Assembly (NCBI GenBank): GCA_023078555.1
Contig: CM041199.1
Span: 9,677,315-9,741,314, forward strand
Source: Ulva prolifera
Taxonomy: Eukaryota > Chlorophyta > Ulvophyceae > Ulvales > Ulvaceae
Direction: 5' to 3'
Length of the DNA stretch: 64,000 bases
Below are positions 1 through 14,713 of the stretch, one piece after another. Within the stretch, counting starts at the first letter, position 1, and every line of letters begins with the position of its first letter. Made by a program: the position numbers and the translations under genes. The notes below the pieces were generated by a model. That model was not told the DNA's origin, did not search any database, and saw only the letters and a list, made by a program, of their open reading frames with translations.

Positions 1-75
1 TTACGACATTGACCTCCATTCTGGACATTGACCTCCATGCTGGACATTGACCTCCATTCTGGACATTGACCTCCA

Positions 76-900
76 GGACGGGTGAGACGGACATTGACCT
101 CCATTCTGGACATTGACCTCCATTCTGTACATTGACCTCCATTTCCGACATTGACCTCCATTTTCGACATTGACCTCCATTCTGGACATTGACCTCCATT
201 CTGGACATTGACCTCCATTCTGGACATTGACCTCCATTCGGGACATTGACCTCCATTCTGGACATTGACCTCCATTCTGGACATTGACCTCCATTTCCGA
301 CATTGACCTCCATTCTGGACATTGACCTCCATTTTCGACATTGACCTCCATTCTGGACATTGACCTCCATGCTGGACATTGACCGCCATTCTGGACATTG
401 ACCTCCATTTCCGACATTGACCTCCATTCTGGACATTGACCTCCATTTTCGACATTGACCTCCATTCTGGACATTGACCTCCATGCTGGACATTGACCTC
501 CATTCTGGACATTGACCTCCATTTCCGACATTGACCTCCATTTTCGACATTGACCTCCATGCTGGACATTGACCTCCATTCTGGACATTGACCTCCAGGA
601 CGGGTGAGACGGACATTGACCTCCATTCTGGACATTGACCTCCATGCTGGACATTGACCTCCATTCTGGACATTGACCTCCAGGACGGGTGAGACGGACA
701 TTGACCTCCATTCGTGACATTGACCTCCATTTCCGACATTGACCTCCATTCTGGACATTGACCTCCATTCTGGACATTGACCTCCATTCAGGACATTGAC
801 CTCCATTCTCGACATTGACCTCCATTTACGACATTGACCTCCATTCTGGACATTGACCTCCATGCTGGACATTGACCTCCATTCTGGACATTGACCTCCA
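76..900. repeat. 825-bp higher-order block, copy 1
   Basis: The block starts at a 28-base unit and equals 39x19 + 3x28 bases. The order of variants (ttctgg, ttctgt, tttccg, ttttcg, three ttctgg, ttcggg and so on) is repeated from 901. Between its first two 28-base units this copy carries six units (114 bases) that the second copy lacks. Confidence 0.8.
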
Positions 901-1308
901 GGACGGGTGAGACGGACATTGACCTCCATTCTGGACATTGACCTCCATTCTGTACATTGACCTCCATTTCCGACATTGACCTCCATTTTCGACATTGACC
1001 TCCATTCTGGACATTGACCTCCATTCTGGACATTGACCTCCATTCTGGACATTGACCTCCATTCGGGACATTGACCTCCATTCTGGACATTGACCTCCAT
1101 TCTGGACATTGACCTCCATTTCCGACATTGACCTCCATTCTGGACATTGACCTCCATTTTCGACATTGACCTCCATTCTGGACATTGACCTCCATGCTGG
1201 ACATTGACCTCCATTCTGGACATTGACCTCCATTTCCGACATTGACCTCCATTTTCGACATTGACCTCCATGCTGGACATTGACCTCCGTTCTGGACATT
1301 GACCTCCA
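901..1308. repeat. 825-bp higher-order block, copy 2 (start; 114 bp shorter)
   Basis: The order of unit variants follows copy 1 from its 28-base unit at 76 to the next 28-base unit at 598. The interval is 408 bases here against 522 in copy 1, a difference of exactly six 19-base units. The loss or gain therefore kept unit register. Confidence 0.8.
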
Positions 1309-1630
1309 GGACGGGTGAGACGGACATTGACCTCCATTCTGGACATTGACCTCCATTCTCGACATTGACCTCCATTTTCGACATTGACCTCCATGCTGGA
1401 CATTGACCTCCATTCTGGACATTGACCTCCAGGACGGGTGAGACGGACATTGACCTCCATTCGTGACATTGACCTCCATTTCCGACATTGACCTCCATTC
1501 TGGACATTGACCTCCATACTGGACATTGACCTCCATTCAGGACATTGACCTCCATTTTCGACATTGACCTCCATTATGGACATTGACCTCCATTCTGGAC
1601 ATTGACCTCCATTCTGGACATTGACCTCCA

Positions 1631-1696
1631 GGACGGGTGAGACGGACATTGACCTCCATTCATGACATTAAACTCCATTTCCGACATTGACCTCCA
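1631..1696. repeat. Linked three-unit cassette (28-mer, ttcatg/aaac unit, tttccg unit), first example
   Basis: A 28-base unit (1631-1658) is followed by ttcatgacattaaactcca (1659-1677) and then a tttccg unit. This fixed order recurs widely in domains I to IV. In domain V the ttcatg/aaac unit usually lacks the preceding 28-mer. The middle unit puts TAA and TGA on the - strand and closes two of its three frames at one place. Confidence 0.85.
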
Positions 1697-4600
1697 TTCT
1701 GGACATTGACCTCCATTCTGGACATTGACCTCCAGGACGGGTGAGACGGACATTGACCTCCATTCGTGACATTGACCTCCATTTCCGACATTGACCTCCA
1801 TTCTGGACATTGACCTCCATACTGGACATTGACCTCCATTCAGGACATTGACCTCCATTCTCGACATTGACCTCCATTCTCGAAATTGACCTCCATTTCC
1901 GACATTGACCTCCATTCTGGACATTGACCTCCATTCTCGACATTGACCTCCATTCATGACATTGACCTCCATTTTCGACATTGACCTCCATTCTGGACAT
2001 TGACCTCCATTTTCGACATTGACCTCCATTCTGGACATTGACCTCCATTTCCGACATTGACCTCCATTTTCGACATTGACCTCCATTCTGGACATTGACC
2101 TCCATACTGGACATTGACCTCCATTCGGGACATTGACCGCCATTCTGGACATTGACCTCCATTCTGGACATTGACATCCATTTCCGACATTGACCTCCAT
2201 TCTGGACATTGACCTCCATTCTCGACATTGACCTCCATTTTCGACATTGACCTCCATTCTGGACATTGACCTCCATTTCCGACATTGACCTCCATTTCCG
2301 ACATTGACCTCCATTCTGGACATTGACCTCCATGCTGGACATTGACCTCCATTTTGGACATTGACCTCCATTCTGGACATTGACCTCCATTTTCGACATT
2401 GACCTCCATTTTCGACATTGACCTCCATTCTGGACATTGACCTCCATGACGGGTGAGACGGACATTGACATCCATTCATGACATTAAACTCCATTTCCGA
2501 CATTGACCTCCATTCTGGACATTGACCTCCATTCTCGAAATTGACCTCCGTTTCCGACATTGACCTCCATTCTGGACATTGACCTCCATTCTCGACATTG
2601 ACCTCCATTCATGACATTGACCTCCATTTTCGACATTGACCTCCATTCTGGACATTGACCTCCATTTCCGACATTGACCTCCATTCTGGACATTGACCTC
2701 CATTTTCGACATTGACCTCCATTCTGGACATTGACCTCCAGGACGGGTGAGACGGACATTGACTTCCATTCATGACATTAAACTCCATTTCCGACATTGA
2801 CCTCCATACTGGACATTGACCTCCATTCTCGACATTGACCTCCATTTTCGACATTGACCTCCATTCTGGACATTGACCTCCAGGACGGGTGAGACGGACA
2901 TTGACCTCCATTTCCGACATTGACCTCCATTCTGGACATTGACCTCCATACTGGACATTGACCTCCATTCTGGACATTGACCTCCATGCTGGACATTGAC
3001 CTCCATTCTGGACATTGACCTCCAAGACGGGTGAGACGGACATTGACCTCCATTCGTGACATTGACCTCCATTTCCGACATTGACCTCCATTCTGGACAT
3101 TGACCTCCATACTGGACATTGACCTCCATTCAGGACATTGACCTCCATTTTCGACATTGACCTCCATTATGGACATTGACCTCCATTCTGGACATTGACC
3201 TCCATTCTAGACATTGACCTCCAGGACGGGTGAGACGGACATTGACCTCCATTCATGACATTAAACTCCATTTCCGACATTGACCTCCATACTGGACATT
3301 GACCTCCATTCTCGACATTGACCTCCATTTTCGACATTGACCTCCATTCTGGACATTGACCTCCAGGACGGGTGAGACGGACATTGACCTCCATTCGTGA
3401 CATTGACCTCCATTTCCGACATTGACCTCCATTCTGGACATTGACCTCCATACTGGACATTGACCTCCATTCTGGACATTGACCTCCATGCTGGACATTG
3501 ACCTCCATTCTGGACATTGACCTCCAAGACGGGTGAGACGGACATTGACCTCCATTCGTGACATTGACCTCCATTTCCGACATTGACCTCCATTCTGGAC
3601 ATTGACCTCCATACTGGACATTGACCTCCATTCTGGACATTGACCTCCAGGACGGGTGAGACGGACATTGACCTCCATTCATGACATTAAACTCCATTTC
3701 CGACATTGACCTCCATACTGGACATTGACCTCCATTTTCGACATTGACCTCCATTATGGACATTGACCTCCATTCTGGACATTGACCTCCATTCTGGACA
3801 TTGACCTCCAGGACGGGTGAGACGGACATTGACCTCCATTCATGACATTAAACTCCATTTCCGACATTGACCTCCATACTGGACATTGACCTCCATTCTC
3901 GACATTGACCTCCATTTTCGACATTGACCTCCGTTCTGGACATTGACCTCCATTCTGGACATTGACCTCCATTCTGGACATTGACCTCCATGCTGGACAT
4001 TGACCTCCATTCTGGACATTGACCTCCAGGACGGGTGAGACGGACATTGACCTCCATTCGTGACATTGACCTCCATTTCCGACATTGACCTCCATTCTGG
4101 ACATTGACCTCCATACTGGACATTGACCTCCATTCAGGACATTGACCTCCATTCTGGACATTGACCTCCATTATGGACATTGACCTCCATTTTCGACATT
4201 GACCTCCATTCTGGACATTGACCTCCATGCTGGACATTGACCTCCATTCTGGACATTGACCTCCATTCTGGACATTGACCTCCATTTTCGACATTGACCT
4301 CCATTCTGGACATTGACCTCCATGCTGGACATTGACCTCCATTCTGGACATTGACCTCCAGGACGGGTGAGACGGACATTGACCTCCATTCTGGACATTG
4401 ACCTCCATTCTGTACATTGACCTCCATTTCCGACATTAAACTCCATTTTCGACATTGACCTCCATTCTCGACATTGACCTCCATTCTCGACATTGACCTC
4501 CATTCGGGACACTGACCTCCATGCTGGACATTGACCTCCATTCTGGACATTGACCTCAATTCTGGACATTGACCTCCATTCTCGACATTGACCTCCATTT

Positions 4601-5393
4601 TCGACATTGACCTCCATTCTGGACATTGACCTCCATTCTGGACATTGACCTCCATTCTGGACATTGACCTCCAGGACGGGTGAGACGGACATTGACCTCC
4701 ATTCATGACATTAAACTCCATTTCCGACATTGACCTCCATTCTGGACATTGACCTCCATTTTCGACATTGACCTCCATTCTGGACATTGACCTCCATTCT
4801 GGACATTGACCTCCATTCTGGACATTGACCTCCATGCTGGACATTGACCTCCATTCTGGACATTGACCTCCAGGACGGGTGAGACGGACATTGACCTCCA
4901 TTCGTGACATTGACCTCCATTTCCGACATTGACCTCCATTCTGGACATTGACCTCCATACTGGACATTGACCTCCATTCAGGACATTGACCTCCATTTTC
5001 GACATTGACCTCCATTATGGACATTGACCTCCATTCTGGACATTGACCTCCATTCTGGACATTGACCTCCAGGACGGGTGAGACGGACATTGACCTCCAT
5101 TCATGACATTAAACTCCATTTCCGACATTGACCTCCATACTGGACATTGACCTCCATTCTCGACATTGACCTCCATTTTCGACATTGACCTCCATTCTGG
5201 ACATTGACCTCCATTCTGGACATTGACCTCCAGGACGGGTGAGACGGACATTGACCTCCATTCGTGACATTGACCTCCATTTCCGACATTGACCTCCATT
5301 CTGGACATTGACCTCCATATTGGACATTGACCTCCATTCAGGACATTGACCTCCATTCTGGACATTGACCTCCATTCTCGAAATTGACCTCCA

Positions 5394-6199
5394 TTTCCGA
5401 CATTGACCTCTATTCGGGACACTGACATCCATGCTGGACATTGACCTCCATTCTGGACATTGACCTCAATTCTGGACATTGACCTCCATTCTCGACATTG
5501 ACCTCCATTTTCGACATTGACCTCCATTCTGGACATTGACCTCCATTCTGGACATTGACCTCCATTCTGGACGTTGACCTCCATTCTGGACATTGACCCC
5601 CATTCTGGACATTGACCTCCATTTTCGACATTGACCTCCATTCCGGACATTGACCTCCATTCTGGACATTGACCTCCATTCTGGACATTGACCTCCATTT
5701 TCGACATTGACCTCCATTATGGACATTGACCTCCATTCTGGATATTGACCTCCATTCTCGAAATTGACCTCCATTTCCGACATTGACCTCCATTCTGGAC
5801 ATTGACCTCCATTCTGGACATTGACCTCCATTCTGGACATTGACCTCCATTTTCGACATTGACCTCCATTATGGACATTGACCTCCATTCTGGACATTGA
5901 CCTCCATCTGGACATTGACCTCCATCTGGACATTGACCTCCATTCTGGACATGGACCTCCATTTTCGACATTGACCTCCATTATGGACATTGACCTCCAT
6001 TCTGGACATTGACCTCCATTCTGGACATTGACCTCCAGGACGGGTGAGACGGACATTGACATCCATTCATGACATTAAACTCCATTTCCGACATTGACCT
6101 CTATTCGGGACACTGACATCCATGCTGGACATTGACCTCCATTCTGGACATTGACCTCAATTCTGGACATTGACCTCCATTCTCGACATTGACCTCCAT
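5394..6199. repeat. 806-bp block, copy 1 (offset 4086)
   Basis: This block starts at a tttccg unit before the ctctattcgggacactgac variant and matches 9480-10285 in unit order. It ends where tttccg here faces ttttcg in the other copy. It includes a pair of 18-base units and the ggacatgg variant. Confidence 0.8.
5907..5942. repeat. Pair of 18-bp units (one-base-short variant), first example
   Basis: Two successive units, 5907-5924 and 5925-5942, read tctggacattgacctcca and lack one of the two leading t bases. Within domain II such units nearly always occur as adjacent pairs. In later domains they also flank a single ttccgg unit (for example near 19398-19450) or a single ttctgg unit (domain IV). 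On the - strand they give a local six-residue period (MEVNVQ or RWRSMS). Confidence 0.9.
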
Positions 6200-9100
6200 T
6201 TCCGACATTGACCTCCATTATGGACATTGACCTCCATTCTCGACATTGACCTCCATTCATGACATTGACCTCCATTTTCGACATTGACCTCCATTCTGGA
6301 CATTGACCTCCATTCTCGACATTGACCTCCATTCATGACATTGACCTCCATTTTCGACATTGACCTCCATTCTGGACATTGACCTCCATTTTCGACATTG
6401 ACCTCCATTCATGACATTGACCTCCATTTTCGACATTGACCTCCATTCTGGACATTGACCTCCATTTCCGACATTGACCTCCATTCTCGAAATTGACCTC
6501 CATTTCCGACATTGACCTCCATTCTGGACATTGACCTCCATTCTCGACATTGACCTCCATTCATGACATTGACCTCCATTTTCGACATTGACCTCCATTC
6601 TGGACATTGACCTCCATTTTCGACATTGACCTCCATTCATGACATTGACCTCCATTTTCGACATTGACCTCCATTCTGGACATTGACCTCCATTTCCGAC
6701 ATTGACCTCCATTCTGGACATTGACCTCCATTTTCGACATTGACCTCCATTCTGGACATTGACCTCCATGCTGGACATTGACCTCCATTCTGGACATTGA
6801 CCTCCATTCTGGACATTGACCCCCATTCTGGACATTGACCTCCATTTTCGACATTGACCTCCATTCTGGACATTGACCTCCATTCTGGACATTGACCTCC
6901 ATTTTCGACATTGACCACCATTCTGGACATTGACCTCCATTTTCGACATTGACCTCCATTCTGGACATTGACCTCCAGGACGGGTGAGACGGACATTGAC
7001 ATCCATTCATGACATTAAACTCCATTTCCGACATTGACCTCCATTCTGGACATTGACCTCCATTCTCGAAATTGACCTCCATTTCCGACATTGACCTCCA
7101 TTCTGGACATTGACCTCCATTCTCGACATTGACCTCCATTCAGGACATTGACCTCCATTCTGGACATTGACCTCCATTCTCGAAATTGACCTCCATTTCC
7201 GACATTGACCTCCATTATGGACATTGACCTCCATTCTCGACATTGACCTCCATTCATGACATTGACCTCCATTTTCGACATTGACCTCCATTCTGGACAT
7301 TGACCTCCATTTTCGACATTGACCTCCATTCTGGACATTGACCTCCATTTCCGACATTGACCTCCATTTTCGACATTGACCTCCATTCTGGACATTGACC
7401 TCCATTCGGGACATTGACCTCCATTCTGGACATTGACCTCCATTCTGGACATTGACATCCATTTCCGACATTGACCTCCATTCTGGACATTGACCTCCAT
7501 TCTCGACATTGACCTCCATTTTCGACATTGACCTCCATTCTGGACATTGACCTCCATTTCCGACATTGACCTCCATTTCCGACATTGACCTCCATTCTGG
7601 ACATTGACCTCCATGCTGGACATTGACCTCCATTCTGGACATTGACCTCCATTCTGGACATTGACCTCCATTTTCGACATTGACCTCCATTTTCGACATT
7701 GACCTCCATTCTGGACATTGACCTCCAGGACGGGTGAGACGGACATTGACATCCATTCATGACATTAAACTCCATTTCCGACATTGACCTCCATTCTGGA
7801 CATTGACCTCCATTCTCGAAATTGACCTCCATTTCCGACATTGACCTCCATTCTGGACATTGACCTCCATTCTCGACATTGACCTCCATTCATGACATTG
7901 ACCTCCATTTTCGACATTGACCTCCATTCTGGACATTGACCTCCATTTCCGACATTGACCTCCATTCTGGACATTGACCTCCATTTTCGACATTGACCTC
8001 CATTCTGGACATTGACCTCCATGCTGGACATTGACCTCCATTCTGGACATTGACCTCCATTCTGGACATTGACCCCCATTCTGGACATTGACCTCCATTT
8101 TCGACATTGACCTCCATTCTGGACATTGACCTCCATTCTGGACATTGACCTCCATTCTGGACATTGACCTCCATTTTCGACATTGACCTCCATTATGGAC
8201 ATTGACCTCCATTCTGGACATTGACCTCCATCTGGACATTGACCTCCATTCTGGACATGGACCTCCATTTTCGACATTGACCTCCATTATGGACATTGAC
8301 CTCCATTCTGGACATTGACCTCCATTCTGGACATTGACCTCCAGGACGGGTGAGACGGACATTGACATCCATTCATGACATTAAACTCCATTTCCGACAT
8401 TGACCTCTATTCTAGACATTGACCTCCATTTCCGACATTGACCTCCATTCTGGACATTGACCTCCATTCTGGACATTGACCTCCATTTTCGACATTGACC
8501 ACCATTCTGGACATTGACCTCCATTTCCGACATTGACCTCCATTCTGGACATTGACCTCTAGGACGGGTGAGACGGACATTGACCTCCATTCATGACATT
8601 AAACTCCATTTCCGACATTGACCTCCATTCTGGACATTGACCTCCATTTCCGACATTGACCTCCATTCTGGACATTGACCTCCATTCTGGACATTGACCT
8701 CCATTTTCGACATTGACCACCATTCTGGACATTGACCTCCATTTCCGACATTGACCTCCATTCTGGACATTGACCTCCATTTTCGACATTGACCTCCATT
8801 CTGGACATTGACCTCCATTTCCGACATTGACCTCCATTCTGGACATTGACCTCCATTTCCGACATTGACCTCCATTTTCGACATTGACCTCCATTCTGGA
8901 CATTGACCTCCATACTGGACATTGACCTCCATTCGGGACGTTGACCTCCATTCTGGACATTGACCTCCATTCTGGACATTGACCTCCATCTGGACATTGA
9001 CCTCCATCTGGACATTGACCTCCATTCTGGACATGGACCTCCATTTTCGACATTGACCTCCATTATGGACATTGACCTCCATTCTGGACATTGACCTCCA

Positions 9101-9479
9101 TTCTGGACATTGACCTCCTGGACGGGTGAGACGGACATTGACATCCATTCATGACATTAAACTCCATTTCCGACATTGACCTCTATTCGGGACACTGACA
9201 TCCATGCTGGACATTGACCTCCATTCTGGACATTGACCTCCATTCTGGACATTGACCTCCATTTTCGACATTGACCACCATTCTGGACATTGACCTCCAT
9301 TTCCGACATTGACCTCCATTCTGGACATTGACCTCCATTTTCGACATTGACCTCCATTCTGGACATTGACCTCCATTTCCGACATTGACCTCCATTCTGG
9401 ACATTGACCTCCATTCTGGACATTGACCTCCTGGACGGGTGAGACGGACATTGACATCCATTCATGACATTAAACTCCA

Positions 9480-10285
9480 TTTCCGACATTGACCTCTATT
9501 CGGGACACTGACATCCATGCTGGACATTGACCTCCATTCTGGACATTGACCTCAATTCTGGACATTGACCTCCATTCTCGACATTGACCTCCATTTTCGA
9601 CATTGACCTCCATTCTGGACATTGACCTCCATTCTGGACATTGACCTCCATTCTGGACGTTGACCTCCATTCTGGACATTGACCCCCATTCTGGACATTG
9701 ACCTCCATTTTCGACATTGACCTCCATTCCGGACATTGACCTCCATTCTGGACATTGACCTCCATTCTGGACATTGACCTCCATTTTCGACATTGACCTC
9801 CATTATGGACATTGACCTCCATTCTGGATATTGACCTCCATTCTCGAAATTGACCTCCATTTCCGACATTGACCTCCATTCTGGACATTGACCTCCATTC
9901 TGGACATTGACCTCCATTCTGGACATTGACCTCCATTTTCGACATTGACCTCCATTATGGACATTGACCTCCATTCTGGACATTGACCTCCATCTGGACA
10001 TTGACCTCCATCTGGACATTGACCTCCATTCTGGACATGGACCTCCATTTTCGACATTGACCTCCATTATGGACATTGACCTCCATTCTGGACATTGACC
10101 TCCATTCTGGACATTGACCTCCAGGACGGGTGAGACGGACATTGACATCCATTCATGACATTAAACTCCATTTCCGACATTGACCTCTATTCGGGACACT
10201 GACATCCATGCTGGACATTGACCTCCATTCTGGACATTGACCTCAATTCTGGACATTGACCTCCATTCTCGACATTGACCTCCAT
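9480..10285. repeat. 806-bp block, copy 2 (offset 4086)
   Basis: Unit order matches 5394-6199, including the paired 18-base units and the single-base variants ggacgttg and ggatattg. The sequence to its left is unrelated in unit order, so this is a segmental copy and not part of a continuous 4086-base period. Confidence 0.8.
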
Positions 10286-12005
10286 TTTCGACATTGACCT
10301 CCATTCTGGACATTGACCTCCATTCTGGACATTGACCTCCATTCTGGACGTTGACCTCCATTTTCGACATTGACCTCCATTCTGGACATTGACCTCCATT
10401 TCCGACATTGACCTCCATTCTGGACATTGACCTCCATTTTCGACATTGACCTCCATTCTGGACATTGACCTCCATGCTGGACATTGACCTCCATTCTGGA
10501 CATTGACCTCCATTCTGGACATTGACCCCCATTCTGGACATTGACCTCCATTTTCGACATTGACCTCCATTCAGGACATTGACCTCCATTCAGGACATTG
10601 ACCTCCATTCTGGACATGGACCTCCATTCTGGACATTGACCTCCATTTTCGACATTGACCTCCATTCAGGACATTGACCTCCATCTGGACATTGACCTCC
10701 ATCTGGACATTGACCTCCATTCTGGACATGGACCTCCATTTTCGACATTGACTTCCATTCTCGACATTGACCTCCATTCATGACATTGACCTCCATTTTC
10801 GACATTGACCTCCATTCTGGACATTGACCTCCATTTCCGACATTGACCTCCATTCTGGACATTGACCTCCATTTTCGACATTGACCTCCATTCTGGACAT
10901 TGACCTCCATGCTGGACATTGACCTCCATTCTGGACATTGACCTCCATTCTGGACATTGACCCCCATTCTGGACATTGACCTCCATTTTCGACATTGACC
11001 TCCATTCTGGACATTGACCTCCATTCTGGACATTGACCTCCATTTTCGACATTGACCTCCATTATGGACATTGACCTCCATTCTGGACATTGACCTCCAT
11101 TCTGGACATGGACCTCCATTTTCGACATTGACCTCCATTATGGACATTGACCTCCATTCTGGACATTGACCTCCATTCTGGACATTGACCTCCAGGACGG
11201 GTGAGACGGACATTGACATCCATTCATGACATTAAACTCCATTTCCGACATTGACCTCTATTCGGGACACTGACATCCATGCTGGACATTGACCTCCATT
11301 CTGGACATTGACCTCAATTCTGGACATTGACCTCCATTCTCGACATTGACCTCCATTTTCGACATTGACCTCCATTCTGGACATTGACCTCCATTCTGGA
11401 CATTGACCTCCATTCTGGACGTTGACCTCCATTTTCGACATTGACCTCCATTCTGGACATTGACCTCCATTTCCGACATTGACCTCCATTCTGGACATTG
11501 ACCTCCATTTTCGACATTGACCTCCATTCTGGACATTGACCTCCATGCTGGACATTGACCTCCATTCTGGACATTGACCCCCATTCTGGACATTGACCTC
11601 CATTTTCGACATTGACCTCCATTCTGGACATTGACCTCCATTCAGGACATTGACCTCCATTCTGGACATGGACCTCCATTCTGGACATTGACCTCCATTT
11701 TCGACATTGACCTCCATTATGGACATTGACCTCCATTCTGGACATTGACCTCCATCTGGACATTGACCTCCATCTGGACATTGACCTCCATTCTGGACAT
11801 TGACCTCCATTTTCGACATTGACCTCCATTATGGACATTGACCTCCATTCTGGACATTGACCTCCATTCTGGACATTGACCTCCAGGACGGGTGAGACGG
11901 ACATTGACATCCATTCATGACATTAAACTCCATTTCCGACATTGACCTCTATTCTGGACATTGACCTCCATTTCCGACATTGACCTCCATTCTGGACATT
12001 GACCT
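10200..12005. repeat. 1.8-kb block, copy 1 (offset 2708)
   Basis: Every variant checked recurs 2708 bases later. The left edge is the cactgacatcc unit, where the other copy has cattgacatcc. The right edge is ctcaattctgg against ctccattctgg. It contains the gacttccattctcg variant and paired 18-base units. Confidence 0.85.
11284..11885. repeat. ~600-bp block, copy 1 (offset 691)
   Basis: The block shares ctcaattctgg, the ggacgttg variant, gacccccatt and the 18-base pair with a copy 691 bases to the right. The offset equals 33x19 + 2x18 + 28. Edges are approximate to one unit. Confidence 0.75.
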
Positions 12006-12576
12006 CAATTCTGGACATTGACCTCCATTCTCGACATTGACCTCCATTTTCGACATTGACCTCCATTCTGGACATTGACCTCCATTCTGGACATTGACCT
12101 CCATTCTGGACGTTGACCTCCATTTTCGACATTGACCTCCATTCTGGACATTGACCTCCATTTCCGACATTGACCTCCATTCTGGACATTGACCTCCATT
12201 TTCGACATTGACCTCCATTCTGGACATTGACCTCCATGCTGGACATTGACCTCCATTCTGGACATTGACCCCCATTCTGGACATTGACCTCCATTTTCGA
12301 CATTGACCTCCATTCTGGACATTGACCTCCATTCAGGACATTGACCTCCATTCTGGACATGGACCTCCATTCTGGACATTGACCTCCATTTTCGACATTG
12401 ACCTCCATTATGGACATTGACCTCCATTCTGGACATTGACCTCCATCTGGACATTGACCTCCATCTGGACATTGACCTCCATTCTGGACATTGACCTCCA
12501 TTTTCGACATTGACCTCCATTATGGACATTGACCTCCATTCTGGACATTGACCTCCATTCTGGACATTGACCTCCA
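11975..12576. repeat. ~600-bp block, copy 2 (offset 691)
   Basis: This is the second copy of 11284-11885. It ends where the first copy runs into a 28-base unit and this one continues with ttttcg. It lies across the end of the 1.8-kb block, so at least two rearrangements overlap here. Confidence 0.75.
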
Positions 12577-12907
12577 TTTTCGACATTGACCTCCATTCAG
12601 GACATTGACCTCCATTCAGGACATTGACCTCCATTCTGGACATGGACCTCCATTCTGGACATTGACCTCCATTTTCGACATTGACCTCCATTCAGGACAT
12701 TGACCTCCATCTGGACATTGACCTCCATCTGGACATTGACCTCCATTCTGGACATGGACCTCCATTTTCGACATTGACTTCCATTCTCGACATTGACCTC
12801 CATTCATGACATTGACCTCCATTTTCGACATTGACCTCCATTCTGGACATTGACCTCCATTTCCGACATTGACCTCCATTCTGGACATTGACCTCCATTT
12901 TCGACAT

Positions 12908-14713
12908 TGACATCCATGCTGGACATTGACCTCCATTCTGGACATTGACCTCAATTCTGGACATTGACCTCCATTCTCGACATTGACCTCCATTTTCGAC
13001 ATTGACCTCCATTCTGGACATTGACCTCCATTCTGGACATTGACCTCCATTCTGGACGTTGACCTCCATTTTCGACATTGACCTCCATTCTGGACATTGA
13101 CCTCCATTTCCGACATTGACCTCCATTCTGGACATTGACCTCCATTTTCGACATTGACCTCCATTCTGGACATTGACCTCCATGCTGGACATTGACCTCC
13201 ATTCTGGACATTGACCTCCATTCTGGACATTGACCCCCATTCTGGACATTGACCTCCATTTTCGACATTGACCTCCATTCAGGACATTGACCTCCATTCA
13301 GGACATTGACCTCCATTCTGGACATGGACCTCCATTCTGGACATTGACCTCCATTTTCGACATTGACCTCCATTCAGGACATTGACCTCCATCTGGACAT
13401 TGACCTCCATCTGGACATTGACCTCCATTCTGGACATGGACCTCCATTTTCGACATTGACTTCCATTCTCGACATTGACCTCCATTCATGACATTGACCT
13501 CCATTTTCGACATTGACCTCCATTCTGGACATTGACCTCCATTTCCGACATTGACCTCCATTCTGGACATTGACCTCCATTTTCGACATTGACCTCCATT
13601 CTGGACATTGACCTCCATGCTGGACATTGACCTCCATTCTGGACATTGACCTCCATTCTGGACATTGACCCCCATTCTGGACATTGACCTCCATTTTCGA
13701 CATTGACCTCCATTCTGGACATTGACCTCCATTCTGGACATTGACCTCCATTTTCGACATTGACCTCCATTATGGACATTGACCTCCATTCTGGACATTG
13801 ACCTCCATTCTGGACATGGACCTCCATTTTCGACATTGACCTCCATTATGGACATTGACCTCCATTCTGGACATTGACCTCCATTCTGGACATTGACCTC
13901 CAGGACGGGTGAGACGGACATTGACATCCATTCATGACATTAAACTCCATTTCCGACATTGACCTCTATTCGGGACACTGACATCCATGCTGGACATTGA
14001 CCTCCATTCTGGACATTGACCTCAATTCTGGACATTGACCTCCATTCTCGACATTGACCTCCATTTTCGACATTGACCTCCATTCTGGACATTGACCTCC
14101 ATTCTGGACATTGACCTCCATTCTGGACGTTGACCTCCATTTTCGACATTGACCTCCATTCTGGACATTGACCTCCATTTCCGACATTGACCTCCATTCT
14201 GGACATTGACCTCCATTTTCGACATTGACCTCCATTCTGGACATTGACCTCCATGCTGGACATTGACCTCCATTCTGGACATTGACCCCCATTCTGGACA
14301 TTGACCTCCATTTTCGACATTGACCTCCATTCTGGACATTGACCTCCATTCAGGACATTGACCTCCATTCTGGACATGGACCTCCATTCTGGACATTGAC
14401 CTCCATTTTCGACATTGACCTCCATTATGGACATTGACCTCCATTCTGGACATTGACCTCCATCTGGACATTGACCTCCATCTGGACATTGACCTCCATT
14501 CTGGACATTGACCTCCATTTTCGACATTGACCTCCATTATGGACATTGACCTCCATTCTGGACATTGACCTCCATTCTGGACATTGACCTCCAGGACGGG
14601 TGAGACGGACATTGACATCCATTCATGACATTAAACTCCATTTCCGACATTGACCTCTATTCTGGACATTGACCTCCATTTCCGACATTGACCTCCATTC
14701 TGGACATTGACCT
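12908..14713. repeat. 1.8-kb block, copy 2 (offset 2708)
   Basis: It matches 10200-12005 in unit order; I saw no internal differences by eye. An imperfect third partial copy of its first part lies near 12590-12900. Confidence 0.85.

Larger units (their letters stand above)
1..5393. repeat. Array domain I: 28-bp-unit-rich, irregular order
   Basis: This part holds about 23 of the 28-base units at irregular spacing, many tttccg and ttttcg units, and the ttcgtgac variant, which is largely confined here. From 1659 the linked variant ttcatgacattaaactcca appears after 28-base units and recurs at roughly 2470, 2765, 3250, 3670, 3840, 4705 and 5100. No 18-base units were noticed. No gene is present. 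Confidence 0.85.

Noticed and set aside
76..103. 28-bp unit as a transposon end or inserted element
   Set aside because: The extra sequence is only 13 bases replacing 4. It has no target-site duplication or terminal inverted repeat and recurs identically as part of amplified blocks.
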